Assembly: GCA_021151825.1 (NCBI GenBank)
Contig: JAGKWQ010000003.1
Location: 124,001-188,000, forward strand
Reading direction: 5' to 3'
Origin: Cellvibrionaceae bacterium
GTDB taxonomy: Bacteria; Pseudomonadota; Gammaproteobacteria; Pseudomonadales; Cellvibrionaceae
Length of the DNA stretch: 64,000 nt
Shown: positions 34,688 to 44,160 of the stretch, piece by piece
How positions within the stretch are numbered: position 1 is the stretch's first letter
How the letters are laid out: each line of letters opens with the position of its first letter
Made by a program: the position numbers and the translations under genes
Notes under the pieces: model-generated
The model's database searches: none
Told to the model about the DNA's origin: nothing
What the model saw: only the letters and a program-made list of their open reading frames with translations

Positions 34688-35031
34688 TATTCTGCTTTTT
34701 TCTCTTCTTTAGTATCTTTGGTAGCGTCTTTGGCTTTTTCTTTATCAGCACCACATTTGCCTTCGCCACATTTACCTTCGCCACACTTATGCTCACCGTC
34801 AGCTTTTTTATCGCCTTTTGATTCCTTATGTTCAGCGGCACACTTACCTTCACCGCATTTGTGCTCACCTTCCGATTTAGTCGCATGATTGTCTGCCAGC
34901 GTATATCCGGCATTCAACTGTGTCGCTGTGAAGGTCGCGTCAGCAGCAGATGCGATGGGAGCAAGGGAAGCAGACGCAACAAAAGCGGCGCCGAGTAAAG
35001 CAGACATTGAGGTCATTTTATTATTCATCAT
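34687..35031 (-). CDS. bufA: Bufferin-type precursor peptide BufA with five cysteines
   Basis: The 114-residue precursor has a Sec signal peptide ending near IASA (about residue 29), a short spacer, then a Lys/Glu-rich region with five cysteines at 59, 64, 83, 88 and 93. Motifs EHKCG and EGKC recur: GEHKCGEGKC at 55-64 and 79-88, then an extra EGKCG at 90-94. EGKCG is the known modification site in bufferins, which bind copper in the periplasm. Family members usually have four cysteines, so this one carries a duplication. GGAG precedes the ATG. Only 67 bases separate it from hrpA, so its promoter lies there or in the hrpA end. Confidence 0.9.
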   Translation of the reverse strand: MMNNKMTSMSALLGAAFVASASLAPIASAADATFTATQLNAGYTLADNHATKSEGEHKCGEGKCAAEHKESKGDKKADGEHKCGEGKCGEGKCGADKEKAKDATKDTKEEKKAE

Positions 35032-35098
35032 AAACTCCAGCGTGTTGATTGAGTGTTGTTGGAACGGTTAAATCAGGGTGAAAACTAACATACCACAC

Positions 35099-38000
35099 TC
35101 AACCTTGAGCATCCAACATGGCTTGTTCCCACTGTTTATCCATGCGTTTATCTGATACAGGTACCTGGGTTTTAAGCGTCTGGGCGAATAATGAAATACG
35201 CAATTCCTCAATCCACCAGCGATATTCCATCAAATCTGGATTTTGCGTTAACCGATAATCCCCCTCTTTCGTCAAGTAATCCACCAGCCGCTGCCAATGA
35301 GGCGCAATTTCAGCAAGCTGCAATTTATCTTTTTGCGGATTGAGTGCCGCTTTTTCCAACCGCTGCAAGATACCGCGCATATATTTTGGATATTGCTGTA
35401 ACCATAGTGGCGGGGTTTTATAAACCAGCCCGGGATAAAACAATTGCGTTAATTGCTGGTTAATATCACTGAGGGTAAACGCCAGCATCAATGCATTTTT
35501 TTGCTGCTTTAACTGCTTTTTCACATCGACCAATAACTTCAGACTGCTGACAAGATGATTGGCAAGTTCCTGTGCGTGTGCAATCAGCCTATCTTTTATC
35601 TGATTAATCCGCTCATCAAAAGCTGCTTTGGTACGCAATAATTGTTGTTGATCCGGCACGGCCAGTTGTTTTATTGCCGCCATAATTAAATCGTCGGCCA
35701 CCTGTTCGCGATTACCAATGCCGGCGAGCGTTAATGTAACCTCTTGCCCTTTTAGCAATTCTTTTTGTAAATATTTAACAGTTTGTGTTAACGATAAATA
35801 CACCAATCGCGCTAATCCGCGCTGGGTCAAATCCAATGCCTGCAGAGGATTATCCAACACCTGCAATGCAACAGACGTTTGTTTATCAACCAATGCGGGG
35901 TACGCGCGGATGCTAATCCCTCCACGTGGTAACTGAATAGTTTGTGACAACGTATCGAAATCCCAACCGGTAATACCATCGCGCTCAATATTAGTTGCTG
36001 CAGATTGAATATTTTGTTGCACTTTCTCGCGATACTTTTCACGCAGTGGATTTACATCGCGACTACTGGCAATAACTTTTCCCTTGTCATCCACCACGTG
36101 GATATTAAAACGATAATAATCATCCACGCTGGTTTCCAACCAGGCTTCTTTAGGAATATCCACACCGGTGAGGCGTTTTAATTGCAGGCCCATGGCTTCG
36201 GTCAGGGGTTTATTATCCGGTGTTAATACCGCCAACAATTTATCCACCACATCCGGCACTGGTACAAAATGTTTGCGCAAATTTTTGGGTAAAGATTTAA
36301 TCAAACCGATACATTTATCACGCAACATTCCCGGCACCAACCATTCAAGACGCTGCTCGGGAACCTGATGTAATACACTCATCGGCACATGGATGCTGAC
36401 ACCATCAAAGGCATGATTGGGTTCAAAATGATAGCTGAGTGGAAATACCATACCGCGCCATTCCAGTTCATTGGGGAATTGCGCTGCGGTGACATCCCCT
36501 GCGCCGTGGCGCATTAGTGTGTCACGCGTGATGAAGAGCAATTGCGGATTCGTTTGTTCCGCCTTTTTGCGCCAGGATTCAAATCCAGCCAGATTGACTA
36601 TATGCGCCGGGATGCGCTCGCTGTAGAAATCAAAAATAACTTGTTCATCGACAACGATATCGCGACGACGGGATTTTGCCTCCAGCTCTTCCAATTCCAG
36701 CAACAATTGTTGTTGATGCGTATAAAAATCCTTAAAGCCTGCCTGTTGTTGCAAGTGTTTGCGTTTGGGATGCTGCGCATATTGACCTTCCACCAAGGCT
36801 GCACGAATAAATACTTCACGCGATTGCACAGGATCGATATGACTGTAGTTAACCGATTTTTTCTCAACAATCGTTAATCCATAAAGCGTGATTTTTTCAT
36901 AGGCCATCACCTGCCCTGCACGCGAATCGTAGTGCGGCTCAAAATGCTGACGTTTGATTAAATGCTCCGCCGCTGCAATCACCCACTCGGGTTCTATTTT
37001 AGCAACTGTATGCGCAAATAATTTTGAAGTTTCAATCAATTCTGCTGCCATCAACCATTTAGGTGTTTTTTTGGCGAGTGATGAACCAGGGAAGATCGCG
37101 AATTTACGATTGCGCGCACCCAGGTATTCCCGTTCTTCATGATTAAAGCCTAAATTACCTAGCAGGCCGGCTAACAATGCTTTATGTACTGATTCGAAAT
37201 TGGCGGGTTCATTATTAATGCGTAAACCCAAGTCTTTAATGGCAATACATAATTGATGGTGCACATCGCGCCACTCTCTCAAACGCAAATAGGATAAAAA
37301 TTCTTTTTTGCATAATTTGCGCAATTGATTTTGCGAGAGCTCTTGCCGTTGGGTTTCAAAGTAATCCCATAAATTTACGTAACCGAGAAAATCCGAATGA
37401 TCTACCCAAAAGCGACGATGCATCTGATCGGCAGCTTGTTGTTTCTCGACCGGGCGCTCTCGCGGATCTTGCACGGAAAGTGCACTGGCGATAATTAATA
37501 ATTCGCGTAGACAGGATTGCTCCTGCGCCGCCAATACCATACGTGCAAGGCGCGGGTCCAACGGCAACTTCGCAAGTTGTTGCCCGACTGGTGTTATCTG
37601 ATTTTTGGTATTTACCGCATGAAGCTCTTCCAGCAATTTAAAACCATCGCTAATCAAGCGATGATCCGGGGCATCGATAAACGGAAATTTATGGATATCA
37701 CCCATCCGCAGTTGCAGCATTTGTAAAATAACAGCGGCGAGATTGGTACGCAGAATTTCTGCGTCGGTAAATTCAGGGCGCGAGCTAAAATCTTCTTCGC
37801 TGTACAAGCGAATACAAATACCTTCTGCTACGCGGCCACAGCGACCTTTACGCTGGTTAGCACTGGCTTGGGAAACTGGTTCAATCGGCAAGCGTTGCAC
37901 TTTAGTGCGATAAGAGTAACGGCTGATACGCGCGAACCCCGGATCAATCACATAACGAATTCCGGGAACAGTAATAGACGTTTCTGCAACGTTGGTTGCC

Positions 38001-39061
38001 AATACAATTCGACGCCCTGTATGCGGCGCAAATACTTTTTGTTGTTCAGCCAAACTCAGGCGCGCATAAAATGGAATCACTTCCATATGGGCAAACTGTG
38101 CCTTACGTAAAGCTTCTGCGGTTTCGCGAATTTCCCGCTCACCACTTAAAAACACCAGAATGTCACCGCCGCGCACACCGGAGCCGGTTTTTTCGTGTAA
38201 TTCAATTTCACGCACTGCATCCACGATTGCTGCATATTGATCCGGTTCTGCATCTTCGCCATCATCATTTTCAAATTCGTAGAGCGGGCGATACCAAACC
38301 TCAACCGGATAAGTGCGGCCAGATACTTCGATAATCGGCGCATTATTAAAATGTTGCGAAAAACGCTCAAGATCGATTGTTGCTGAAGTGATAATTAATT
38401 TTAAATCCGGGCGTTTTGGTAACAGCTGTTTTAAATAACCCAGCAGAAAATCGATATTCAAACTGCGCTCATGCGCTTCATCAATAATCAGTGTGTCGTA
38501 TTTATTTAAAAACGGATCGTTCTGGATTTCCGCCAGCAGTATTCCATCCGTCATCACTTTAATTAATGTGTTTTCATTAGATTGGTCGCTAAACCTGACT
38601 TGATAACCAACCTTTTCGCCCAGCGTAGTTTTTAATTCTTCTGCAATTCGATTGGCAACTGTGTTTGCGGCAATACGGCGCGGCTGGGTGTGACCGATCA
38701 AACCGTTCACACCACGACCAATGCTTAAGCAAATTTTGGGAATTTGTGTGGTTTTGCCGGAACCCGTTTCCCCGGCAAGAACTACTACTTGATTATCGGC
38801 AATAATTTGCGCGATTTCTTCGCGCTTCTCACAGACAGGTAAAGCGGGAAATTCAATCGCTGTTGGTACTAATTGCTGGCGGCGTATCACCTCAGCCTGT
38901 GACTGCAGCAATTGTTGCTGCCATTTTTCCAGCGCTTGATCATGAGGTTTATCGGCGCGCGCCAGTTTTTCTATCTCGTTTAAACGACGGGATAGCTTGT
39001 GGTAATCACGCCCCATCACGTGGGCAATGGATTGTTTGTAACTTGACCAGGGATTTGACAT
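35099..39061 (-). CDS. hrpA: ATP-dependent RNA helicase HrpA
   Basis: This 1,320-residue DEAH-box helicase has Walker A GETGSGKTT near residue 96, the DEAH box in IIDEAHERSLN, motif III SAT in IITSATIDL, and motif VI QRKGRCGRVAEG, followed by the long HrpA-specific C-terminal half (DUF3418 region). HrpA resolves stalled ribosomes or remodels mRNA in E. coli. Full length for the family. It reads in the same direction as bufABC, which follow it, but the functional link is not evident. Confidence 0.96.
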   Translation of the reverse strand: MSNPWSSYKQSIAHVMGRDYHKLSRRLNEIEKLARADKPHDQALEKWQQQLLQSQAEVIRRQQLVPTAIEFPALPVCEKREEIAQIIADNQVVVLAGETGSGKTTQIPKICLSIGRGVNGLIGHTQPRRIAANTVANRIAEELKTTLGEKVGYQVRFSDQSNENTLIKVMTDGILLAEIQNDPFLNKYDTLIIDEAHERSLNIDFLLGYLKQLLPKRPDLKLIITSATIDLERFSQHFNNAPIIEVSGRTYPVEVWYRPLYEFENDDGEDAEPDQYAAIVDAVREIELHEKTGSGVRGGDILVFLSGEREIRETAEALRKAQFAHMEVIPFYARLSLAEQQKVFAPHTGRRIVLATNVAETSITVPGIRYVIDPGFARISRYSYRTKVQRLPIEPVSQASANQRKGRCGRVAEGICIRLYSEEDFSSRPEFTDAEILRTNLAAVILQMLQLRMGDIHKFPFIDAPDHRLISDGFKLLEELHAVNTKNQITPVGQQLAKLPLDPRLARMVLAAQEQSCLRELLIIASALSVQDPRERPVEKQQAADQMHRRFWVDHSDFLGYVNLWDYFETQRQELSQNQLRKLCKKEFLSYLRLREWRDVHHQLCIAIKDLGLRINNEPANFESVHKALLAGLLGNLGFNHEEREYLGARNRKFAIFPGSSLAKKTPKWLMAAELIETSKLFAHTVAKIEPEWVIAAAEHLIKRQHFEPHYDSRAGQVMAYEKITLYGLTIVEKKSVNYSHIDPVQSREVFIRAALVEGQYAQHPKRKHLQQQAGFKDFYTHQQQLLLELEELEAKSRRRDIVVDEQVIFDFYSERIPAHIVNLAGFESWRKKAEQTNPQLLFITRDTLMRHGAGDVTAAQFPNELEWRGMVFPLSYHFEPNHAFDGVSIHVPMSVLHQVPEQRLEWLVPGMLRDKCIGLIKSLPKNLRKHFVPVPDVVDKLLAVLTPDNKPLTEAMGLQLKRLTGVDIPKEAWLETSVDDYYRFNIHVVDDKGKVIASSRDVNPLREKYREKVQQNIQSAATNIERDGITGWDFDTLSQTIQLPRGGISIRAYPALVDKQTSVALQVLDNPLQALDLTQRGLARLVYLSLTQTVKYLQKELLKGQEVTLTLAGIGNREQVADDLIMAAIKQLAVPDQQQLLRTKAAFDERINQIKDRLIAHAQELANHLVSSLKLLVDVKKQLKQQKNALMLAFTLSDINQQLTQLFYPGLVYKTPPLWLQQYPKYMRGILQRLEKAALNPQKDKLQLAEIAPHWQRLVDYLTKEGDYRLTQNPDLMEYRWWIEELRISLFAQTLKTQVPVSDKRMDKQWEQAMLDAQG

Positions 39062-39225
39062 ATCAACTCGACTTGCAGCCCGTTAGTTGTAGATCAACCA
39101 CGAGCTTTGAGGCTTTTACAAGCAAATAAATTGGCCGTGGATGATAGGTAACACGGCCAGCCCCTGCAAGTGAGTTTTTGTGAAGGCGTTTTTTAGCCAT
39201 TAACGTTGTTATTGCAAGATAATAA

Positions 39226-39732
39226 CTAACGGTTCAACCGGTTAATCAACCAGGCCCGTAATTGGCGCGACTGCAAGTCATCCATTGGTGCAAGTGCTCC
39301 CTGGGCGGCCGGTGGAATATTTTCACGGGGTGTATCAGCATCGCCCTGCTCCAGATTGGCAACCTACCCTGCCGCCATGGCAGAGCGAAAGCGCGGGAAT
39401 TTCTCAAAGTCAGGACTCGCAAAATCCACCAGGCTAATCCGCTGGCCAGCCGGGTTGAAATCCAACGGCCCGGGATTCTGATCAAACACCTCATCCAATC
39501 GCACTCGCTCACTGCGATAATTAAACCCGTTCAGGTCTTCATTATAAGAATACAAACCTTTGTTTTCAGGTTTACCAAAGAAGGTTCCAACAGTTTTATC
39601 GTCGTAAAATGAACGCAAGTATTTGATGGCCTCTTCATCGGAAACCAATCCCGCCTTTACTAATGGCCAATGACTGGCTAACCCTTTCAAAATTAACGGT
39701 TCGTTGGATGACAGTATTTCCGGGGTATGTTA
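39226..39732 (-). pseudogene. Decayed cupin-like (Cupin_8/JmjC-type) gene
   Basis: Minus-strand translation gives SSNEPLILKGLASHWPLVKAG and FYDDKTVGTFFGKPE, the typical start of cupin-like hydroxylase relatives. It jumps from RLDEVFDQ straight to NPGPLDFNPAGQRISLVDFASPDF, skipping the central part that would contain the HxD iron ligands. An in-frame TAG at about 39365 interrupts FRSAMAAG-VANLEQGDADTP, and a second gap removes the WWHHVE block before a conserved-looking tail ending INRLNR. No start codon remains upstream of the first stop. At least two internal deletions plus one nonsense change indicate a dead gene. Intact relatives usually sit near TonB-receptor or halogenase clusters. Confidence 0.78.
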
Positions 39733-40084
39733 TGAGGGGCTATGCCCTGGATTTCTTTAACACGTGTTTTTATATCGAGCGTGAGTATCTACTTCGTTTG
39801 TTATCTACTAAAACCTACACCATTGCGAGGTAGATTTGACCACTAACAAGCGACAAAGGCACTTGATTTGGGTCCACTGAGCAGAAATCCCGAGACTAAA
39901 TAACCATTCATTCCCTGATATTTATAACCTGAATATCGATAAAGCAAACTGATAAATTACGAACGCCAATAACTAAAAAGCCGTGACCGGATAAACCAGC
40001 CACGGCTGCTCTTGGTATACACTATCAACACTCCACACACGTTCAACAATCAAATCCTTTCCACACAGCAACAACTTCCATTGA
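39733..40084. other. Gap between the pseudogene and the following gene
   Basis: This 352-base region contains a minus-strand terminator at 39974-40007 and otherwise no recognisable gene. Its left part may be further eroded upstream sequence of the pseudogene. Confidence 0.45.
39974..40007 (-). terminator. Terminator after the HDO-like gene
   Basis: AGCCGTG and CACGGCT form a seven-base-pair stem; on the minus strand it is followed by TTTTT. The stop of the gene at 40085 lies about 80 bases upstream. Confidence 0.65.
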
Positions 40085-40819
40085 TTAATTGCGGCTAGCC
40101 AATGCTAAAGGCTCGGTAGTTTTGCCCATCGCTTTCTCCCAACAACTGAACATAGTTTCAAAGCCACCGAAGATATCATCAACCATTTGTTCCATTACCG
40201 GATAACGAATAACATTTTTAGCTTGTTGCGATTTTTGTTTTTTAGGCACATCTGATTCTAACCAACTACCCATCGTGTGCTCAGACTCCTTGTCGTAATG
40301 ATGCTCACCAAAATAAACCAGCTGATGATAAATTCCCAAACGTTTGGTTAAGACATTAAGGCTTTCAATAAACGCGGCGAATGCAGCTTCCAGACATTCA
40401 ACAACAATTAATTTTTCTTGCGCATTTTTACAATGGTTTATCAAAACGACAATGTCATAAATTTGACGACGAATAGCAGCATTTTGTGGCGCCCAGATTA
40501 ATTCCATCGCATCAGCAATACGATGGCCACCCCATGCCTGTGCAGACAACTGCAATTTTTCCAGGTCTTGTAAAAACCATAGCCAATGATCACTGTCTTC
40601 ACTGCAGTGTTCATTCAACATAAACTCAACCGGGTTACTGGGAAACGGAACGCGCAAATATTCAAGCAAATCCCTGAATCCCAACACAAAAAAAGTCATG
40701 TGGGGGACAAAATTAAAAATGGACTTATCAGGATTTTCAGCGTTTCGCAGACGCTGGCAAAATGAATGGTTAGCTAATTGATTTTTATGATTTTCGATCA
40801 ATTCAAAAATATTATTCAT
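40085..40819 (-). CDS. Heme-oxygenase-fold-like protein (possible diiron or TenA/PqqC-type), function unknown
   Basis: From ATG at 40819 (AAGGA ten bases upstream) the protein has 244 residues and is almost entirely helical. Acidic/histidine clusters NEHCSEDSDHW (about 90-100) and GEHHYDKESEHTMG (about 182-195) resemble the metal-ligand pattern of heme-oxygenase-like diiron proteins. I do not recognise an exact family. It is preceded by the hybrid kinase gene in the same direction, 130 bases away, so it may be a sensory or effector partner. The longer frame is rejected for lack of a ribosome-binding site. Confidence 0.6.
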   Translation of the reverse strand: MNNIFELIENHKNQLANHSFCQRLRNAENPDKSIFNFVPHMTFFVLGFRDLLEYLRVPFPSNPVEFMLNEHCSEDSDHWLWFLQDLEKLQLSAQAWGGHRIADAMELIWAPQNAAIRRQIYDIVVLINHCKNAQEKLIVVECLEAAFAAFIESLNVLTKRLGIYHQLVYFGEHHYDKESEHTMGSWLESDVPKKQKSQQAKNVIRYPVMEQMVDDIFGGFETMFSCWEKAMGKTTEPLALASRN

Positions 40820-40949
40820 TGGAGAGATTCCTTGTCTGTTATTGGGAAGTGTCATTTTTTTGAACAAAAAAGACACACTCTTCTCTAACAGCAAAACTCC
40901 TTCCAACTTCAATATTTTTTTATAAAATTTTGTAATCGATCAAACAATC

Positions 40950-42809
40950 TTACTTTTTAGCAGAAACGCCGAGATCACCCAGCGCATTTTTGAACTCATC
41001 AAAATGATAAGGTTTACGTAAATAAGCATCGGCACCCACTTCCAGTGCACGAGCTTCATCATTACCAAATGTAAAAGCACTGATTACTAACACTGGAACC
41101 TGATCACCTTGAGCGCGAATTTGTTCAACCAGATCAAGTCCATTAGCATCCGGCAATTGAACGTCCATCAATATACAAGCCAGGTTATTTTGATGCTCGT
41201 GATACAAGGCCATTGCCTGGGCACCGTCTTCTGCCATGCAGAAGGCAACAGCTAGTTTTTTCAGCATCCCGCTGATTACCATACGATTGACTGGATTGTC
41301 TTCAACTACCAATACCAATTGCGTTGTTTTTTCCACGGATGCTTTTTTTAAAACAGCTGCCGGCAATTGCGCTGCATCAGTTTGGCTCGGATTAGAAACT
41401 TGTTCGTTTGCTGTGCTGGCAGCAACTGAAGGTGCGATAATTTCCCCCTCAATTTTCTCAACCGGTATTTCACAATGCACCTTAAAACCTTCACCAGGTC
41501 TGGATTCAAGTTGCAACTTTCCCGCGAGCAAGGTAACCAATTCACGCACAATACTCAGGCCTAACCCCATACCGGTATGGATGGAGTGCACCTCTTGCTT
41601 GAATGGCAATGCCAGGTTTTCCAATTGACCCGGAGTTACGCCGATACCATCATCCGTGAGGGTGATATGCAAAAGCTCATCCTTTAATGACACATTGATA
41701 AGTGCGTAAGTTCCTTCGCTGTGTTTTAACGCGTTATCGATAATATTGAAAAGTATCTGGCGGATTTTTAAAACATCTGCATAGATCCATTGGGTATGGG
41801 TTTGGTCGGGTTGATTGGTTAAGCGTAAGGGTAATGGACCACAGGCAGCATAATGGTCAAAAACATCGTTGATTAACTGTTGAATGCTAATTGCCTTCGG
41901 ATAGAGCTTGACCTTTTCGGATTCAAGCAACGAGATAGTCAGCACATTGTCAACCATCCCCAACAATTCGTTGCTGGAAGCTCGGACATGTCGTACCAGA
42001 TTTTTCTGGGCAGAATCCAGAGGCGAATCCAGCAAGAGATCATTCAATCCCATAATACCGTTAATCGGTGTGCGTAGATGATGGCTTACATTTGCCAAAA
42101 ATACCGCCTTCGCACTTAATGCTTGTTCGGCCACATCCAACGCCTGCTCAAGCTCCATAGCAGTTTTTTGATGACTATTGACTTCATCGCGCAATTGCTG
42201 CGTCAGTTCATCAGCCAGAAAATTATTAATAATGCACGGCAATAGCACACCAAAGAGCATACTGGTAGCAATCACCAGGCTGTAACCAAATATCGCCGCC
42301 TCGGGGATGGGCCGCAAAAAAGGATAATCAATAAAATGCAGGCCATTAACGAGCAGCACTATGGCAAAAATACGCACCAGGCTGTGCAGGTGGTTATTTG
42401 TCAGGGTTTTGAATGCAAAATTGACTTGTGGAAGTGCTACTGCAATCGCCAGCGGCAATGCAACCCAGGCAAACCCCGCATCAAATATATAGGCGCTAAC
42501 ACTGACAAATAGTGCAAGGAGATAAATCACCCAGTAACGAAGAAATGAAAAGTGTTGGTGCGTAATACAGCAAAGAATGTAAGACAAAAACCACGCGGTT
42601 ACGATGTAGGAGGAAAAAGCCAGTGCACCGGACAAGGGTGAATCAATCAGTGCGCCCTGGGCGGCGAAATTTAATAAGGTGCTAGCCCATACGCCCACCA
42701 ACAAACCAAAAATGTAGCGGCGATAAATTGTCCACAACGCAATAGCGACAAAGCCATTCAGCAATAGTAACAGTGGATATACCCACAGCAATGTTTCTAA
42801 TGGCCCCAC
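40950..42809 (-). CDS. Membrane hybrid sensor histidine kinase
   Basis: The 619-residue protein begins at GTG (GGGGGA seven bases upstream). It has about seven N-terminal membrane segments (residues 5-200), a coiled region, HisKA with FLANVSHHLRTPINGIMG, a HATPase domain (IDNALKHSEG, DDGIGVTPGQLE, GLGLSIVRELV) and a C-terminal receiver with phospho-acceptor aspartate in CILMDVQLPD. No separate output domain is present, so it should signal through a phosphotransfer protein elsewhere. No ligand-binding periplasmic domain is seen; the membrane part may be the sensor. Confidence 0.92.
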   Translation of the reverse strand: MGPLETLLWVYPLLLLLNGFVAIALWTIYRRYIFGLLVGVWASTLLNFAAQGALIDSPLSGALAFSSYIVTAWFLSYILCCITHQHFSFLRYWVIYLLALFVSVSAYIFDAGFAWVALPLAIAVALPQVNFAFKTLTNNHLHSLVRIFAIVLLVNGLHFIDYPFLRPIPEAAIFGYSLVIATSMLFGVLLPCIINNFLADELTQQLRDEVNSHQKTAMELEQALDVAEQALSAKAVFLANVSHHLRTPINGIMGLNDLLLDSPLDSAQKNLVRHVRASSNELLGMVDNVLTISLLESEKVKLYPKAISIQQLINDVFDHYAACGPLPLRLTNQPDQTHTQWIYADVLKIRQILFNIIDNALKHSEGTYALINVSLKDELLHITLTDDGIGVTPGQLENLALPFKQEVHSIHTGMGLGLSIVRELVTLLAGKLQLESRPGEGFKVHCEIPVEKIEGEIIAPSVAASTANEQVSNPSQTDAAQLPAAVLKKASVEKTTQLVLVVEDNPVNRMVISGMLKKLAVAFCMAEDGAQAMALYHEHQNNLACILMDVQLPDANGLDLVEQIRAQGDQVPVLVISAFTFGNDEARALEVGADAYLRKPYHFDEFKNALGDLGVSAKK

Positions 42810-42975
42810 GCCCGATTCCCCCGTGAATTCTCAGGGAAATTCTAGCAGCAGATTCATTCATCGACGCTTTTTACCGTTAAAAAACCGTGATAGAACTGGA
42901 TATATCATCTTATTCCTTGTGACACGTGATAGAGATCACAGATGCTTTAAGTGCCACGCAAATATTTCACGCGTC

Positions 42976-44070
42976 CTAGAGAATTTTTCTCGCACCAGGA
43001 ATCCGCAAAAAGAGACTGGTAAGCAGCAAACCCGATACGAATGTTAATGCACTAACGATAATAAATTTGATGTATGGACTTATTGCAAACGAACCCAATG
43101 CCACAGAAAAAGCTACCAGAATCGGTGCATGAAAAATAAATACACCATAAACCCTGCGCGCTACCCATTGCGATAATGACGTAGGTACTGACAGAAAATG
43201 GCGAAAGAACCATAACAATCCCAGAATAATCCCCCAGCCTGTTAGCGGATCCCAAAACGCATAATAAATAGCATTAGCGTTCCATCCTCCTTCAAATGCA
43301 CCAGCACCAAACAAGTGCGCAAGAGCAAAGGGCAAGGTGGAGATAGCAACCAGTGAAATAACGACCCAAGGCATTACATATTTGCCACTCACTTTATCCA
43401 GCAGTTGATGTTTATGAGCCGCACAACCAGCAAAAAATAAAAATATGTAGCAGGGGAAAAAACCTAACTGCAACCAAAGTACTTCATTGCCGACGGGGAT
43501 TTTTAATCGGACGATAAAAGAAATCATGCCGAATCCAAGTGCTACCAGCAGAAGCGGGATAAATCCCGGCAAACGCGCCGGACTCCAGCGTATTACATCA
43601 ATCAATTTGTGGATTAACAAATACACCACAGCAAAAATCAGTAAGGCTTCCGCAAACCATAAAGGCCCAGGGCCAAATTGTTGCTCTTTGATCATTAGCC
43701 AATATTTTTCCGCGATATTTGCCGGGGAGTCGTACGCTAATGCAATCGTTAACGGGGATAACAGAAAGAAATAAACCAGCAGTGGAATTCCCAAACGCAC
43801 AAATCTATCAATTAAAAAACTCGCTGTTGTTTTACGCTCTAACGACGCGACCATAAAATAGCCGGATAGCAAAAAGAAAAATCCCATAAAAAAGGATTGG
43901 TCAATCGCGTTGAGCATAATCAGGGGAACAACGCTGGCATTGGGCAGTTCACGCCAATACCAGCCACCGGAACCACCGTAGGTAATTGCAGCGTGATGTA
44001 AGACAACCAGAAAGGTTAGAAGAATTCGCAGATGATCAAAATGGGCTTGCCGTTGCACTGATGTTGTCAT
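42976..44070 (-). CDS. Acyltransferase family 3 membrane protein
   Basis: The 364-residue protein has about ten membrane segments and the family-3 motif FDHLRILLTFLVVLHHAA with the conserved catalytic-type histidine, then FFLLSGYFMV and FLIDRFVRLGIPL. Members transfer acetyl or succinyl groups from cytoplasmic donors onto glycans, peptidoglycan or glucans at the inner membrane. The acceptor is unknown here. GGGGG precedes the ATG. Confidence 0.88.
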   Translation of the reverse strand: MTTSVQRQAHFDHLRILLTFLVVLHHAAITYGGSGGWYWRELPNASVVPLIMLNAIDQSFFMGFFFLLSGYFMVASLERKTTASFLIDRFVRLGIPLLVYFFLLSPLTIALAYDSPANIAEKYWLMIKEQQFGPGPLWFAEALLIFAVVYLLIHKLIDVIRWSPARLPGFIPLLLVALGFGMISFIVRLKIPVGNEVLWLQLGFFPCYIFLFFAGCAAHKHQLLDKVSGKYVMPWVVISLVAISTLPFALAHLFGAGAFEGGWNANAIYYAFWDPLTGWGIILGLLWFFRHFLSVPTSLSQWVARRVYGVFIFHAPILVAFSVALGSFAISPYIKFIIVSALTFVSGLLLTSLFLRIPGARKIL

Positions 44071-44160
44071 TATTTCTTACCCCCAAGACTAAAATGCAAA
44101 TTCGCAATTAATTGCTTTGATGCAGCTTTAGCGTTGGTGGATTCAGTGCGCGCCCATTTT

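Noticed and set aside
39246..39612. Overlapping frames on both strands at the cupin locus
   Set aside because: They run in other frames than the recognisable cupin remnant and show no family similarity.
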